Source of the DNA: Heterohyrax brucei
Taxonomy: Eukaryota > Chordata > Mammalia > Hyracoidea > Procaviidae
DNA length: 64,000 bases
Reading direction: 5' to 3'
Assembly: GCA_028571685.1 (NCBI GenBank)
Contig: CM053146.1
Span: 112,753,431-112,817,430, forward strand
The position numbers and the translations under genes were made by a program. This document shows, in pieces, positions 25,047 through 38,014 of the stretch. Within the stretch, counting starts at the first letter, position 1, and each line of letters begins with the position of its first letter. The notes beneath the pieces are model-generated. The model saw nothing but the letters and a program-made list of their open reading frames with translations. It was not told where the DNA came from and searched no databases.

Positions 25047-25668
25047 CTACAAGAGAAAGGCAAAACTCCAAGTAAGTACCCTACAGAACTGGAAAAAAGA
25101 AACAAAAAAACTCAAAGCTTAAACACATTCACACTATGTTACAAAAGCCATCCAAATAGTGGTCCAATACTTCACATTCTAGCATGGCCATAAAGCCAAA
25201 TAAAATGGCCCTTAAATATTTTTATAGAAGTGAAAAAGAAACTCCAGTTAAGTAAGATCAAGACACTCAAGTTAAAATGAACCTTCGCAATAAATCCTAA
25301 AATACCTCTTTTACATTTCAAAGAAATAAAATCCATCAAGGTTAATGAAGTCTCTAGAAGCCTCAAGTCTGTAAAGACTATGAAAAAGAAAGACAGTATT
25401 TAATTTCACTTTGAACTCACTGAAATCATGTGCTTAGAGAATTCCTAACAGGAGGACTTTTTGTCTGCAGAGTAAAGCTTCCAATGCTTCTCTGCAGGTG
25501 AGTAACCGAGCTTAACAAAGCACTCAGCACTGCAGCCAAGACACTCTCAGCAGTCCATCCTGTCACTGTGGGGGTCCTGGTATGGACATGACCACTGCTA
25601 GTGTGGCCACTCTGCTAAGCTCCTGGGGACAGCAGCTTCTCAACGGGGACAGAAGCTTGTCAACCGCA

Positions 25669-25700
25669 TCATCCGACTCGACGGCACTTGGCTTGGCTAC
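25669..25700 (+). repeat. Isolated SINE tail fragment
   Basis: ATCCGACTCGACGGCACTTG followed by GCTTGGCT matches only the 3' tail seen in the SINE scraps at 33347, 42928, 58829 and 59693. No recognisable tRNA-like head precedes it. Confidence 0.5.
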
Positions 25701-26419
25701 TCTACTTGTCAGTTACAGCCTGGATGGGAGGTGGCTACCCCGAGCTTGGCTACAAAATACAACAGCTAGAACTGATTTAACTCCAGTGGGTCACAAGCAC
25801 TAATGCCCAGGAAAACTATAAACCATACTTGGTTCTGGTATTAACTGTTATTATCACAGAAGCTGAGCTCCTACAACAATAAACAGAGGTCAAATCAGAA
25901 ACAGAATAAATGTGTTTACATATTTTTCTTCATAGTGGGCCACACTGATTCATCTTCAATAACACATATAGATAACTTCTGTTGGTGGTCATCAACTGCT
26001 GCTACACTGAGAACTTTTTATTCAAGTTGCCTATTTTATCGCATGGGTTTCCAGAATAAATGTGTTTAGAGGATTTGGGAAAGAAACAAAATTCTTTTAA
26101 AGCCCACCTCTCTTATAACTGAACATAAATTTAGATACTTTTACTATTACCTTTTGAAAAAGTAGTTATAAAATGATTGATTACTTTCCATACATTTGTT
26201 TGTATTTGTTATAACCTCCACTTCCCTGAAAAGACTCAGACCTGACAAGAGTGTAATGCTGAGCACAGGCAGGCAGACCCTGAAGATTCCCACTCTGCAT
26301 CTGTACAGAGCCCATGCTGCAGCATTTCTTGGTTTCATCTGCTGGACTCATACATCAGGAATAAGAATGATTTACGAAGGGAGCTGCCTATTACAGACTT
26401 GACAGGAAAAAAGACAGGA

Positions 26420-26500
26420 TTTTAAATCCTAACAGCTGTGCTACCTGGGACAAACTCTCTAGACCTCAGTTTCTGTATCTGCAAAATGGAGACTTCAGAA
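26420..26500 (+). repeat. MIR fragment
   Basis: TGTGCTACCTGGGACAAACT, then CTCAGTTTCTGTATCTGCAA and AATGGAGA, follows the MIR order in sense orientation. It is short and non-coding. Confidence 0.6.
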
Positions 26501-26544
26501 AAGACTGGTGAAGCTGATGTGCACAGTGCGAACCACGTGGCACT

Positions 26545-26712
26545 TGAAGCCCTGGCGACCAGTGGTTAGAGCTCAGCTGCTGAGCAGGAGGGGGCAGCAG
26601 TTTGAACCCACCAGCTGTTCCCTGGAAACTCTACAGGGCAGTTGTTATATTCCATCCCACAGGGTCACTAGGAGTTGGATCCGACTCAAAAGCAATGGCT
26701 TGTCTGGTCTGG
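26545..26712 (+). mobile_element. AfroSINE
   Basis: The head is GAAGCCCTGGCGACCAGTGG, the box B-like part is GCAGTTTGAACCCACCAGC, the body is CTGGAAACTCTACAGGGCAG and the tail is GTTGGATCCGACTCAAAAG. It is a full-length tRNA-derived SINE in antisense to RAPH1. Confidence 0.85.
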
Positions 26713-28515
26713 AGCGTGATACATGCCACCCTGGAGTCCTTCAATAAATGACAGCTACTACTTTTACTGTAACTTGGTTCAGGTGATATTATGCTTTTCT
26801 ATTTCTTTACACTGAATATTTCTAGATGTAGATGAGTAATATAAATATAGCTTACTAAATTCCCTAAAAGCAAAGTACACACATCATCATCACAGAAACA
26901 AAACACAACTTAGAATAAAATATTCCTCAATTAAAAACTCTGTCAGCTATAAAGGGATCATAATTAATTTTGGTCATAGCAGACACTGTTGATTGCCTTC
27001 TCCACAGCTGTCTCTTCCCAATTCTTTTTCTGGCAGAACCCAAATCTTGCTTGTGTGTGCACCCCTCACCTATGCCCCTAGAAGGGTGAATTCTGACTAG
27101 TCTAAGCCAACCACAGTGGCTGTGTTCCCTCTGCCAGTAAATGATGTAGCAGTGGGCATGTATTCCCGGCCAATGATCCCGAAGTCACGTGGGCGGGGGA
27201 AAGGCTGTTGAGTTGCTCCTGGATATAATTTTTTCCTCTTAAAAACAACAGAAATAGGGAGAAACAGTATTTCTTCTCATGCTGGATTTTGCTGGTTCTG
27301 CAATGTGATGCCCAGAACTGCAGCAGCCACTGTGTGACTGTGAAGCAAGCCAGCCTGAGAACAGCTGTCATGAATAAGATGGGGCAGCAAAAGATGGAAA
27401 GAACTTAGGTTCTTCCAGCCTGAGGCAATGAAAGAATCACCTCTCACTGTCTCCATGTTATGTAAAATAATTAATTCTCCTTATTACTAAGTGGTTTTCA
27501 CAAATTGTGGACTCAAGGCCTCTTTAGAGTCAAAGAGAACCTTGAATAACTTTCATCTATGCATTTTATTATCTACTGACACCTCATTAGACATTAAAAC
27601 CAAGGAAAAGCAAACAAGAATATACAAATACACATTCCAAAAGTAAGGTGAATAAAAGATGTCACCAAGTTATACAATTTCACAGAAAACAGCACTACAA
27701 TAATTTGTGAGAAAATGAGAGTGCAAAAGAATTATTTAGAAGGATAATTTGAATTTGTTTTAGAACTATTAGAAAAATAATTTTGACTTCACAGACCCAC
27801 TGAAAGGATTGTGGGGATTCTCAGGGGTCTTTAGATCTCATTCTGAAAACTGTTGGATTAAGCTTTTTAAAAAAATTATTATATGCTGTTGAAAATAACC
27901 TAAATGATAAACAGTGCTATTCTCCAAGAAAGGATTATTTAATATCTCCATTCATCTTATTTCATCACAGTAATCAAAATCCCATCCAAAATCCTTAAAC
28001 CAGTACTACTACCACCACCCCAAATCTGAGTTCTCAGAGAAAAGCAAACGATTATGTAAATATGTAGACCACCTGATGAATTACCCAAAGTGTATCAATG
28101 TGGACTCAATGAGAAAACCTTAACTATTTTCCAATTTTTTATATGCATTATCCTTAATAATGTTTCACTAAATCACTGAAATTCACAAAAAATGCCAGTT
28201 CTCAAAAGAAGATACCATTATTAGTGTAAAACAAAGGAGAAAAAACAAATTCGCTACTAAAAACAGCTCCGACTGTTTATAATACCTGCATGGACCAGCA
28301 GGGCTGTGGTTCAGGGAGAAAAAGAGACACACAAAGAGATTTCCAGACCAGGTGAGAACCAGCTTAGTTTCAACTTGGGTACAATGCCCTCAGAGAGTTT
28401 TTATGAGTAAGAACAGAAAAAAACCTACGTGACCCACAAGGCCCCACCTATGCCTCTGACTAAGTTTTCCTAAAATGGGCCTGTTACTAAGTGAAAGTCT
28501 ATGTATATAATCCAA

Positions 28516-28562
28516 TCTTGATTCTATAATTCAAACACTGATTCTTGATTCTATAATTCAAA
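28516..28562. repeat. 27-base tandem duplication
   Basis: The 20-mer TCTTGATTCTATAATTCAAA occurs at 28516-28535 and again at 28543-28562 without mismatch. It is a recent local duplication within the intron. Confidence 0.8.
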
Positions 28563-28789
28563 GCTTAAAGTAAAGCATCCATTCCTTACTAACACCCACT
28601 GAGTGCCAATTAGCTAAGGTCATATACAACATATGCTTCCTTTCTCTGCCACCCTTCCCCATTCCTTTTAAAGCCTATGGAATGAAATAAAAATAGTATG
28701 TTTAATGGTGATTCAAACTATCCTAAAATATCCAATAATCTGCTCTAAGGCTAGCATGGACTAAAATTCCTAAGAAGACTGATGCTTAC

Positions 28790-28900
28790 CTTTAACACCA
28801 GACAGTAATCTGTAGGTGCCTTGTATTTGTTTCGATAATCCTGTCCATAATAAACATTGACGTGGTCCAGCTGAAGAAAGCACACAAGATCCCGGGACAC
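28790..28900 (-). CDS. RAPH1: RAPH1 exon (PH domain, middle part)
   Basis: The exon has 37 codons in phase 0-0: VSRDLVCFLQLDHVNVYYGQ, then DYRNKYKAPTDYCLVLK. This is the central strand region of the PH domain. The acceptor is GTCTTAG and the donor is TTAAAG|GTAAGC, a near-consensus site. It joins without interruption to exons 38015-38158 and 24948-25046. Confidence 0.96.
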
Positions 28901-29534
28901 CTAAGACAAAAACAGCCAAATGACTGAACTAACAATAACCTGAAAAAACAGTATTACATACCTAGGAACACTTTCTAGTTGAGAATAAACTCACTTAAGT
29001 GGAAATTAATGCTATTTTACAGAAAACAACCCAATCAAATTCTCTATACTTGTTTCTTTCAATCTGCAATGCAACAAAAGGGCATGCTGACTTCTTTGGA
29101 AAGGCCAGCACTGTAAAGGTATCTTAAAAACAGGACAGTATATAAAACACCACACAGCTTAACAGAGCTCTCCAGGAAGAGCAACAAAAGATGGTGTTTT
29201 CAGTGCCTTACAAAGCATTGCTGGGTTTCCCCTCTGGTTAAGTAGAGACACCAGTGTATTCCTAGCCAGACTGCTGCAAAAAGGTTGAATGACACTGTCG
29301 AGAGCTTAAAACAGTGCTAGCCATGATACACATCTAAGTGGTGGGAACCAAGTCTGTAGCCCTCTGTCAAGGTCTATTACCTAAGACTGAAATGCCTATA
29401 ATCCCAGAAAGCTGCTGTACATACAAAAACAACAAACTCTACTGATAAGAGTCAGAGGCATCAAAATACATCAAAAGAAGTTGTTTCAATTCAAAGTAAC
29501 ACAAGTATGATTACGTTTTTCATAGTAAGTGAAA

Positions 29535-30512
29535 GTTGTTGTTAGGTGCCGTCCTGTCAGTTCTGGCTCACACTGACTCTATGAACAACAGAATGAAACA
29601 CTGCCTGGTCCTGCGCCATGTTCACAATCATTTTTATCCTTAAACTCACTGTTGCAGCCACTGTGTCAATCCATCTCATCCAGGGTCTTCCTCTTCTTTG
29701 CTGACCCTCCACTCTACCAAGCATGATGTCCTTCTGTAGGGGTCAATCTTTCCTGACAACATGTCCAAAGTATGTAAGAGGCAGTCTTGTCATTTTTGCT
29801 TCTAAGGTGCACTCTGGTTTTAGTTCTTCCAGAACTGATCTGTTTGTTCTTTTGGCAGTCCATGGTACATTCAACATTCTTCTCTAACACCACAGTTCAA
29901 AGGCATTAATTCTTCCTGTCTTCTTTGTTCAAGGTCCTGCTTTCACACACACGATGTGATTGAAAATACCACGGCTTGGGTCAGGCGCATTTTAGTCTTC
30001 AAGGTGACATCCTTACTTTTGAATATTTTAAAGAAGTCCTTTGCGGCCGATTTTCCCAATACAATGCGTCTTTTGATTTCTTGACTGCTGCTTCCATGGG
30101 TGGTGACTGTGGATTCAAGCAAAATGAAATCCTTGACAGCCTCAATCCTCCATTTATGACAATGTTGCTTACTGCTCTAGTTGTGAGTTTTGTTTTCCTG
30201 ATGTTGAGGTACACTCCATACTGAAGGCTGTGGTCCTTGATCTTCATCAGTAAGTGACTCAAATCTTCACCATTCCCAGCAAGTAAGGTGGTGTCGTCTG
30301 CAAAACGCAGGTTGTTAATGAGTCATCCTCCAATCCTGATGCTTCATTGTTCTCTGTATAATTCAGCTTCTTGGATTATTTGCTCGGCAAACAGATTGAA
30401 AAGGTATGGTGAAAAGATACAACCCTGACGCACGCCTTTTCTGACTTTAAACTAAGCAGTGTCCCTTTGTTCTGTTCTCACGACTGCCTCTTGATCCATA
30501 TACAGATTCCAA
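29535..30512 (-). mobile_element. RTE-type LINE, 3' part with reverse transcriptase end
   Basis: Read on the - strand this is the distal reverse transcriptase and the 3' region of an RTE-clade LINE. Visible motifs, in order, are VRQGCILSPYLFN, the catalytic box as FADDTTLLAG (FADD codons at 30293-30304), NGEDLSHLLMKI and GVYLNIRKTK, all typical of RTE/BovB. The 3' terminus reads on the + strand as GTTGTTGTTAGGTGCCGTC (29535-29553), the same motif that ends AfroSINE copies. The 5' half, with the endonuclease, is missing. Several stops and frame changes show that it is inactive. I recall an afrotherian family of this kind (RTE1), but the name is not verified. Confidence 0.8.
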
Positions 30513-33346
30513 GTGAAAGTATACAATCCAAATCAATTCCACACGCCCACCTATCTGCAGCTCCATCTGCTCCTGTGACAGCACACTCCTCCTTGTCACT
30601 CTATACTTCTAGTATTGTCTTAGCGAGCATGCGTCCCCCCTCCTCTCCATCCACTTCTCTCCCATCTACAGAGAAACCAGTAGGACAGCCTCTTATAAAT
30701 GTATAAACCCATAAAGTACACACACCATACGCTCAGGCTGTGTCCCCGAATCCAGTCCATTTTTGTCTGAAGAGCTGACCTCAGTACTGGTTTCAGGTCA
30801 AGGCCAGCAGCAAGATGAGGGGCCAGGTTTCCAGGGGACCCTCCAGGCTGTTGGACCATCAATTCTGGTCGTTTAGAAGATTCTTGAACTGCACACCTCT
30901 TTTTCTCATGTTGCCTCAGGGACTGTATATTGTGTCCTCCATCATGACTACATTTGGTGGTGGCTGGGCACCATCTGGTTCTTCTGGTCTCATGCTGATG
31001 CAGTCTCCCATTTATATGGATCCTTTGGCCTCCTGGGCTCATTTTCCCTTGTGTCTTTAATGTTTTCAAAAGTCATTTATTCTAGATGGGTGGTGACCAT
31101 TTGGTGTACTTGGATGGCAGCTTGCTAGCTTTTAAGACCCCAGATGCCACTCACCAATGTGGGGTATGCAGAAGAGTCTTTGAGCTAAAGACTAGCTATG
31201 CAAACTGACCTTGACATCCCCTGAACATATGATCCCCAGACCCCTGCCCCTGCTACTCTATCCCTTGAAATACAGGAATGAGTTTAGAAAACCTTTCAGT
31301 TTATGGTGTAGTCCAGTTATGCTGATCTGCTCTCTACTACATGCTGTTACTCCCTTCACCTAAACAAATTCCTATAGATGATCTAATTTATAAACATCCC
31401 CTCTCTCTCTCTCCCTCCCTAGTCTTTTCTTCTAATATTTCAGTCCATTTTTAAGTCTTTATAACAGAGGTCTTATACAATACTTGTCCTTCTGCATCTG
31501 ACTTACTTCACTCAGCATAATGTCTTCTAATTGAAACCAGGCTATAGGATGCTTCCTAAAATTGTCATTGTTACCACTGTGTGTGTTCCACCATGTAGAT
31601 GTACCATAGCTTGTTTATCCATTCATCTGTTGATGGTCACCTAGGTTGATTCCATCTTGTTGTTGTGGACAGTGCTGCAATAAACATTCACGTGCATGTA
31701 TCATATCCCTTCACGTGACAGCCTTTATCTCTGTAGGATGTATTCCGAGAAGTGGGACTGCTGGATCATATGGTATTTATATTTCTAGCTTCTTAAGGAA
31801 ATGCCAAATTGCTTTCCAAAGAAGTTGCACCATTTTGCATTCCCACCAGCAGTGTAGAGAGTTCCAATCTCTCCACAGCCTCTTTAGCATTTGTTGTTTT
31901 GTGTTTTTTGGCTTATTATCAATCTTGATGGGGTGAGATGGTATCTCACTGTAGTTTTGATTTGGAGTTCTCTAACGGTTAATGATTGTAAGCATTTTCT
32001 CATGTGTCTTTTGGCTGCCTGGATGTCTTCTTCACTGAAGTATCTGTCCATCTCCTTTGCCCATCGTTTAATTGGGTTACTTACCTTTTTCTTGCTGCTA
32101 TTTTGAAGTACCTGTAGATTACCGAAATCAGATGTCAGTTGGACATGTAGCTGCCAAATATTTTTTCCCATCCTGTAGGTAGCCTTCTGACTCTCTTGAT
32201 AAAATCTCTGGATGAGCATAAAAGTGTTTGATTTTTAGTAGTTCTAATTTATCTATTTTGTCTTCTGTTGTCTGTGCACTGTTGGTCAGATTCTGTAGTC
32301 TGTCTAAGCCATGTATTAGAACTTCTATTGTTGTCCCTATGTTTTCTTGCATGACCTTTATAATTTTAGATTTGATATTTAGGTCTGTGATCCATTTTGA
32401 GTTAGTTTTTGTGTAAGGTGTGAGATATGGGTCTTGTTTCAGTTTTTTTTACACATAGATATCCAATTTTGCAACCCACTGCCACTTGTTAAAGAGACTG
32501 TTTTTCCCCCAGTTTACAACCTTTGGGCCTTAGGCAATATCAACTCTTCCTACAAGGATGGTGGTACTTCTGGGGTCTCTATTTTGATCTCTTGGTCTAT
32601 AGGTCTCTTTTTGTACCAGTACCAAGCTGTGACTACTTGCAGCAGTGTAGTAAGTTCTAAGGTCAGGGAGTGTGAGGTGGCTTCCCACTATGTTCCTCTT
32701 CTTCAGTAGTACTTTATTGATCCAGGGTCTCTTCCCTTTCCAAACCAAGTTGGTAATCTGTTTCTCCATACCATTAAAAACTGACACTGGAATTTGTATT
32801 GGGGTTGCACTGTGTATGTAGATCACTTTGGATAAAACAATGTTAAGAGCAAAGGAGATTTCTCCACTTATGTAAGTCTCTTTTGCTTTCTTGCAGTAGG
32901 GTCTCCTAATTTTCTCTGTTTAGGTTTCTTACTTCCCTGGTTAGATTTATTCCTAGGTATTTGATCTTCTGTAGTGCTACAGTTAACGACTGATTTGGTG
33001 ATTTCCTCTTCAATGATCTCTTTGTAAGCTTAAAGGAATCCTACTGATTTACTTGTTTCTTTTATATCCTGCTATTTGCTGAACTCTTCTTAGTTCTAGA
33101 AGTTTATTTATGGATTCCTAAGGGTTCACTGTGTATATGATCATATCATCTGCAAACAGGGATATTTTTACTTCTTCTGTGCTGATACGCCTGCCCTTTT
33201 ATGTCTGTCTTGTCTGACTGCTCTGGCCAGAACGTCTGGCAGAATGCTGGACAGAAGTGGTGACGGTAGGCGTCCTTGTCTAGTTTCCATTCTCAAGGTG
33301 ACTTCTTTCAGTCTCTCTCTAATCAGGATGATGTAGGTGGCTGGCT

Positions 33347-33399
33347 CTCCACGGCCAAGCCAAGTGCTGTCGAGTTGGATCTGACTCATGGCCTCTTAT
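33347..33399 (-). repeat. SINE tail inserted in L1 ORF2
   Basis: On the + strand, GCCAAGCCAAGTGCTGTCGA followed by GTTGGATCTGACTCATGG interrupts the L1 reverse transcriptase frame. L1-like residues FLNVIR precede it and TYIILIRERLKE follow. The piece is a 5'-truncated SINE tail younger than the L1. Confidence 0.65.
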
Positions 33400-36300
33400 T
33401 ACATTGAGGAATTTCCCTTCTATTCCTATTTTGCTGAGAGTTTCTAACATGAATTGATGTTGGACTCTGTCAAATGCTTTTCCTGCATCAACTGACAAAA
33501 TCAGGTGATTCCTGTCCCGCATTATTTACATGGTTGATCACACTGTTTTTCTGATGTTGAACCAGATTTGCATCCCTTGTATGAATCCAACTTGGTCATG
33601 ATGAATTATTCTTTTGATATATTGCTGAATTCTGTTGGCTAGGATTTTGTTGATGATTTTTACATCTAGATTCAGGAGTGATACTGGTCTGTAATTTTCT
33701 TTTTTTGTGGGGTCTTTCCTTGGCTTCAGTACCAGGGTTATGCTGGCTTCACAGAATGAATTTGGGAATATTCCATCCCTTTCTGTAGTATGAAATAGCC
33801 TCAGCAGTATTGCAGTTAACTCTAAAAGTCTGTAGAATTCTCTGGTGAAGCCATCTGGGCCAGGAATGTTTTTGGTTGGTTGTTTTCTGATGACTTTTTC
33901 AATCTTTTCCTTTATGATGGGTTTATTAAGTTGTTCTACTTCTCCTTGTGATAATTTTGGCAGGTGACAGGAATGTAGTAATGTGTCCATTTCCTCTAGG
34001 TTTTCAAAATCTGTCACAGTAGTCTTTCGTAGTATTGCTATGATACTTCTGATTTCAGTTGAGTCTGTTGTGACATTTCCCATCTCATTTCTTATTTGGG
34101 TTTTTTGTTTCCTGTTTTTCTTTTGTAAGTTTAGCCAATGGTTTATCAATTTTGTTGATAGTTTCCCAAAACCAGCTTTTGGTTTTGTTAATTCTTTCAA
34201 CTGTTTTTCTGTTTTCTAATTCCTTTAGTTCTGCGCCAATCTTTATTATCTGTTTTCTTCTGGTGCCCAAGGGGTTCTATTGTTCTCTTTTTACATGTTC
34301 AAGTTGTAGGGTTAATTCCTTGGTTTGAGCCCTTCATTTCAGACGTGTGCATTTATAAACTGTCCTCTGAACACAACTTTTGCTGTATCCCATAGGTTCT
34401 GGTAGGATGTGTTTTCATCCTCATTTGATTCCATGATTTTCTTTATTGCATCTTTGATTTCTTCTATAATCCACAAACTTTTGAACAAGATGTTGTTCAG
34501 CTTCCATGAGTGTGAATTTCTATGTGTTTTTTCTGCTAATGATTTCAACTTTTATGGCTTTATGGTTTGAGAAAATGCTTTGCAATAATTCAATGGTTTG
34601 GATTTTGTTGAGACTTGCTTTATGACGCAGTATGTGGTCTAGTCTGTAAATGTTCCACGTGTATTGGAAAAGATGGTATACTTTTCTTTTGGGGGGTAAA
34701 AAGTTCTCTCTGTGTCAATAAGGTCTAGTTTGTTGACTGTTGTAATAAGATCTGTATCTTTACTGAGCTTTTTTCTGGATGATCCATTATTGGAAGTAGA
34801 GTGTTGACGTCTCCTACTATTACTGTGGAGTGATCTATCTCATTTTTCAATGTTGTCAGAGTTTGCTTGATGTATTTAGATGCTCTAGTATTGAGTGCAT
34901 AAATGTTCAATACTGTTATATCTTGCTTATGTACTGAACCTTTATCAATAAATAGTGACCATCACTATCCATGGTGGTGGATTTAATATTAAAGTCTATT
35001 TTTATCTGAGATTAGTTAATGACACTCGTGTTCTTCTCTGCATGTTGTTAGCTTGTATATTTTTGCATCCTTTCAGTTTGTTCACAATCTTTTGAGTCTA
35101 AAGTGTGTTTCTTGTAAGCAGCATATACATAGATCGTGTTTTTTGAACCAGGTTGTTATCCTCTCCCTCTTAATTGGAGTATTCAACCCATTTACATTCA
35201 GTATAAATACTGATAAATGTGTTTACTGCTGTCATGTTGATGCCTTTATTGATGTTTTCTTTGTTTCACTTAATATTCTCTTCTGGGTTGCTTTTCTTTA
35301 TAGGTTTTCTTTTTATCTTTTCCAGTGTTGGTTTTGTGTCTGTTGAGACTTCTGTATTATGTTTCCTGTTTTGATATGTAGCATTGTTAGTTTTCTTTGT
35401 GGCTCCCCCTTTCATCTCCCCTAATGTTCTAAGTTTAAACCCATCTTTAATTTCTGTATATCTCCATAACTTCCCTTCTATCTGAAACAGCCATTAACTA
35501 CTGTGACATATCCCTCTTTAGTGTGATGATGTCATAGCTTACATGTTAAGATCTCTGGTTCCCTGCTTTTAATATTTTAGCTCTGATTAAGTTTTGTGAC
35601 ATCCCTAACTGAGTAGGATTCTGGATGCTGTGTCCTGCATTGCACCCTTGAGTACACTTCTAATATTATCAATTTTTCTAAATGAAGAGCTTCTTTTAGT
35701 ATTTCTTGCAGTTTTGGTTTGCTTTTAGTGAAGTCTCTAAGCTTCTGTCAGAGAATGTCTTAATTTCTCTGTCATATTTGCGAGATAATTTTGCAGGATA
35801 TATAATTCTTGTTCGGAAGTTCTTCCTCAAGGTTTTGTATGTGTCATCCCACTGCCTTCCTGCCAACATGGTTTCTGCTGAGAAGTCAGAGGACAGCCCA
35901 CAGGGCTTCCCTTGTACATTAGTTTTGCTTTAAGCCTAGCTGCCTTCAAGACCTCTGTCTAGGATTTATTTTATTAAGCTTGATTAAAATATGTCTTGGT
36001 ATCTTTTAGGGTCTACCTTTTGTGGTATTCCACAAGCATTCTGAATATCTATGTGCTCTTTTTTCATGATATCCGGAAAGTTTTCTGTCATCAACTCTTC
36101 AATAATTCTTTCTGTGTTTTCTGTTATCCCTCCTGGTCAGGAATTCCAACTATTCGTAGATTATTCCTCTTGACAGAGTCCCACATGGTTCTAAATGCAC
36201 CTTCATTTTTCTTGTTTCTTTTCTCTGACTTCTCATAAATGCTAGTGTCAGTTGCTTTCTCTACAATCTTGCTAATTCTGCATTCCATTTCCTCAATCCT

Positions 36301-36599
36301 GCTCTTTTGGCTTTGCAATGAATTGTCTAACTCTGTAATTTTATTATTGATCTGCTGGATTTCAGACCACTGATATGCTAGCAGTTCATATAGTTTACTT
36401 AATTTTTCATTTTGTTCTGCTGCACTTGTTTAATCTCTACAAGGGCTTTATACACACTTCTTTTGTATTCTGTCTCTCATAATTTCAGAAAGGATTCTTC
36501 ATCTGAGGAGTTTTCTGGAGCCATGGTGGTCTGCTTCCTTAAATGGTTAGATACTGACTGTTGTATTTGCACCACCAAAAAGCTTTTCAATTTCTCTGG

Positions 36600-37620
36600 T
36601 GGTACACCAATAGGGAAGTGTGGTGAAGCTCTTAAGAAGGGAGTAAGGGCACTGCTAGACTTGGCTGCCAGCTGCTGCTGTATTCTCTACATGCAGACTT
36701 AAGTACAGCTTCTATGGTAAAACAGATGTTGTCAAGCCCTGCGATGCTGCTTGGCTTGGTTGCTGGCCCCAGCTAGGTCCTAAGGGGTGGCAGGCTCTGC
36801 CTCCTTGTTGATAAAGATGGTGACCTACTTGTGCTGACCCTCCAGTGTCACGCCAATTGAGACTATGGCATAGCTCAGAGAAGGGAGGAAAGAAGGATGC
36901 CTCCACACTCAGCTGCCAGAGACCACTGTGTTCTCTGGACGTATTTACCATAAAATTGCTTTTCTGCTGAGATGAGCACTGTCTGGCAGCAGCAAAAAGC
37001 AGTCAGGCCCTTTTGGGTGACAGCTCTGCCTCCCGGCTGACAAAGGTGGCACCTACTCATGGAGTCTCTTGGGGACTGTCAGCAGGCACCATGATGTGGC
37101 TCAAAGAAGGGAGGCGTTAGGGCACCACCACACTTGGCTGCTAGTTGCCACTACAGCCTCTAGGTATGACTGTTTTAAAAACAGCTTTTTTACACAGAGA
37201 AGCACTATCTATACAGGCACTGTTGCTCAGCATGGGAGTTAGCCCACGCTGACTCTCAGGCATGGCTGACTCTGCCTCTCAGTTGACCAAGATAATGTCC
37301 CATCTGAGTTGCCTCTCCTGTAGTGAGTCAGCATATCTGGCACAGCTCAAAGAAGGGGGAGGGGCACTGTCACCCTTGGTCACTGGCCATTGCTTGGTTC
37401 TCTAGATGAGACTGTCCCAAGCACAGCCTCTCTGCTGCAGGATATGCTGTTTAGGTAGGCACTGCAGCTCAGCAGAGTAGCCAGCCCATACCAGGCTCCC
37501 AAGCTTGGCAGTTCCAGTCCCAGTCCCAGTCTCCCAGTTAACAAAAAAGGCATCTATAGCCGTAATCCTCTCAGCCTCTGCACCAGCAGAAACAGGACTC
37601 ACTGCGCTGCCCTATCACCT
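36600..37620 (-). repeat. Tandem monomers in the L1 5' UTR
   Basis: A conserved block repeats along the L1 5' UTR at a spacing of 226-246 bases. On the + strand AAGAAGGGAG-like motifs lie near 36634, 36878, 37104 and 37350. Each is followed by a G/C-rich piece mentioning CACTTGGCTGC or a variant, and then by TTCTCTAG-like sequence. At least four units are seen, diverged from each other. In rodents such monomers act as L1 promoters. That role here is inference. Confidence 0.7.
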
Positions 37621-38014
37621 CTGAAAAGGTAGCTCCCCTTTCCTGTAGCCCAGTTTGATCTCACAACCCTACATCTGATCTTGGGGCTCCCAGAATGTAT
37701 ACAATGCTCTGTTCAATTATTTTTCTAGGCCTTAGTTCTCAGAGGGAATCAACAGGATGTGATTAGTCCACCATCTTGGCCCCACCCTCCTGACTACAAA
37801 TTTTTAAGAGAACTTAAGTGGGTCAACTACATGTCCACTGAAAATTTTCTGGCTTCTTTTTTGTCACAAATATCAACAAACAAATCAGTATTCTGTGTAG
37901 CAGAAGCTGAGACAGGTGCAGGTCTGAAATTCACCTTGCCAATATACTCACTACATATTAAAAGCAATCAGCATAACAAGGCAACTACAAAGTCAACAGA
38001 AGGGAAAAACACAC

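Larger units (their letters stand above)
25047..28789 (-). other. RAPH1: RAPH1 intron
   Basis: This phase-0 intron contains a SINE tail scrap (25669-25700), a MIR piece (26420-26500), a full SINE (26545-26712) and a 27-base tandem duplication (28516-28562). The stretches 25047-25660, 26720-28500 and 28563-28789 hold nothing I can identify. Confidence 0.85.
30513..37790 (-). mobile_element. Near full-length L1 LINE, inactive
   Basis: All L1 parts are present in order on the - strand. The 5' UTR (about 37790-36560) starts with GGAGGGTGGGGCCAAGATGG and consists of tandem units. ORF1 (about 36520-35640) has the coiled coil (IEEMECRISKIVEKATD) and RRM entry (TMWDSVKRNNLRIVGIPDQ). ORF2 runs from about 35240 to 31500. 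Its endonuclease begins LNVNGLNTPIKRERI; NIYALNTRASKYIKQTL follows. The reverse transcriptase has PGPDGFTREFYRLL, RPVSLLNLDVKIINKILANR, HHDQVGFIQGMQ and SLFADDMIIY (FADD at 33145-33156). The C-terminal part has NPIKRWAKEMDRYFSEEDIQ. A 3' UTR of about 1 kb follows. The frames are broken by many stops and shifts, so the copy is dead. No clear poly(A) run marks its 3' junction with the RTE fragment. A SINE tail is inserted at 33347-33399. Confidence 0.92.
28901..38014 (-). other. RAPH1: RAPH1 intron filled by LINEs
   Basis: The intron splits the PH domain coding region. About 8.3 of its 9.1 kb is LINE sequence: an RTE fragment (29535-30512) and a near full-length L1 (30513-37790), both antisense relative to the + strand and so sense with RAPH1. 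The flanks 28901-29534 and 37791-38014 show nothing else. Confidence 0.85.
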
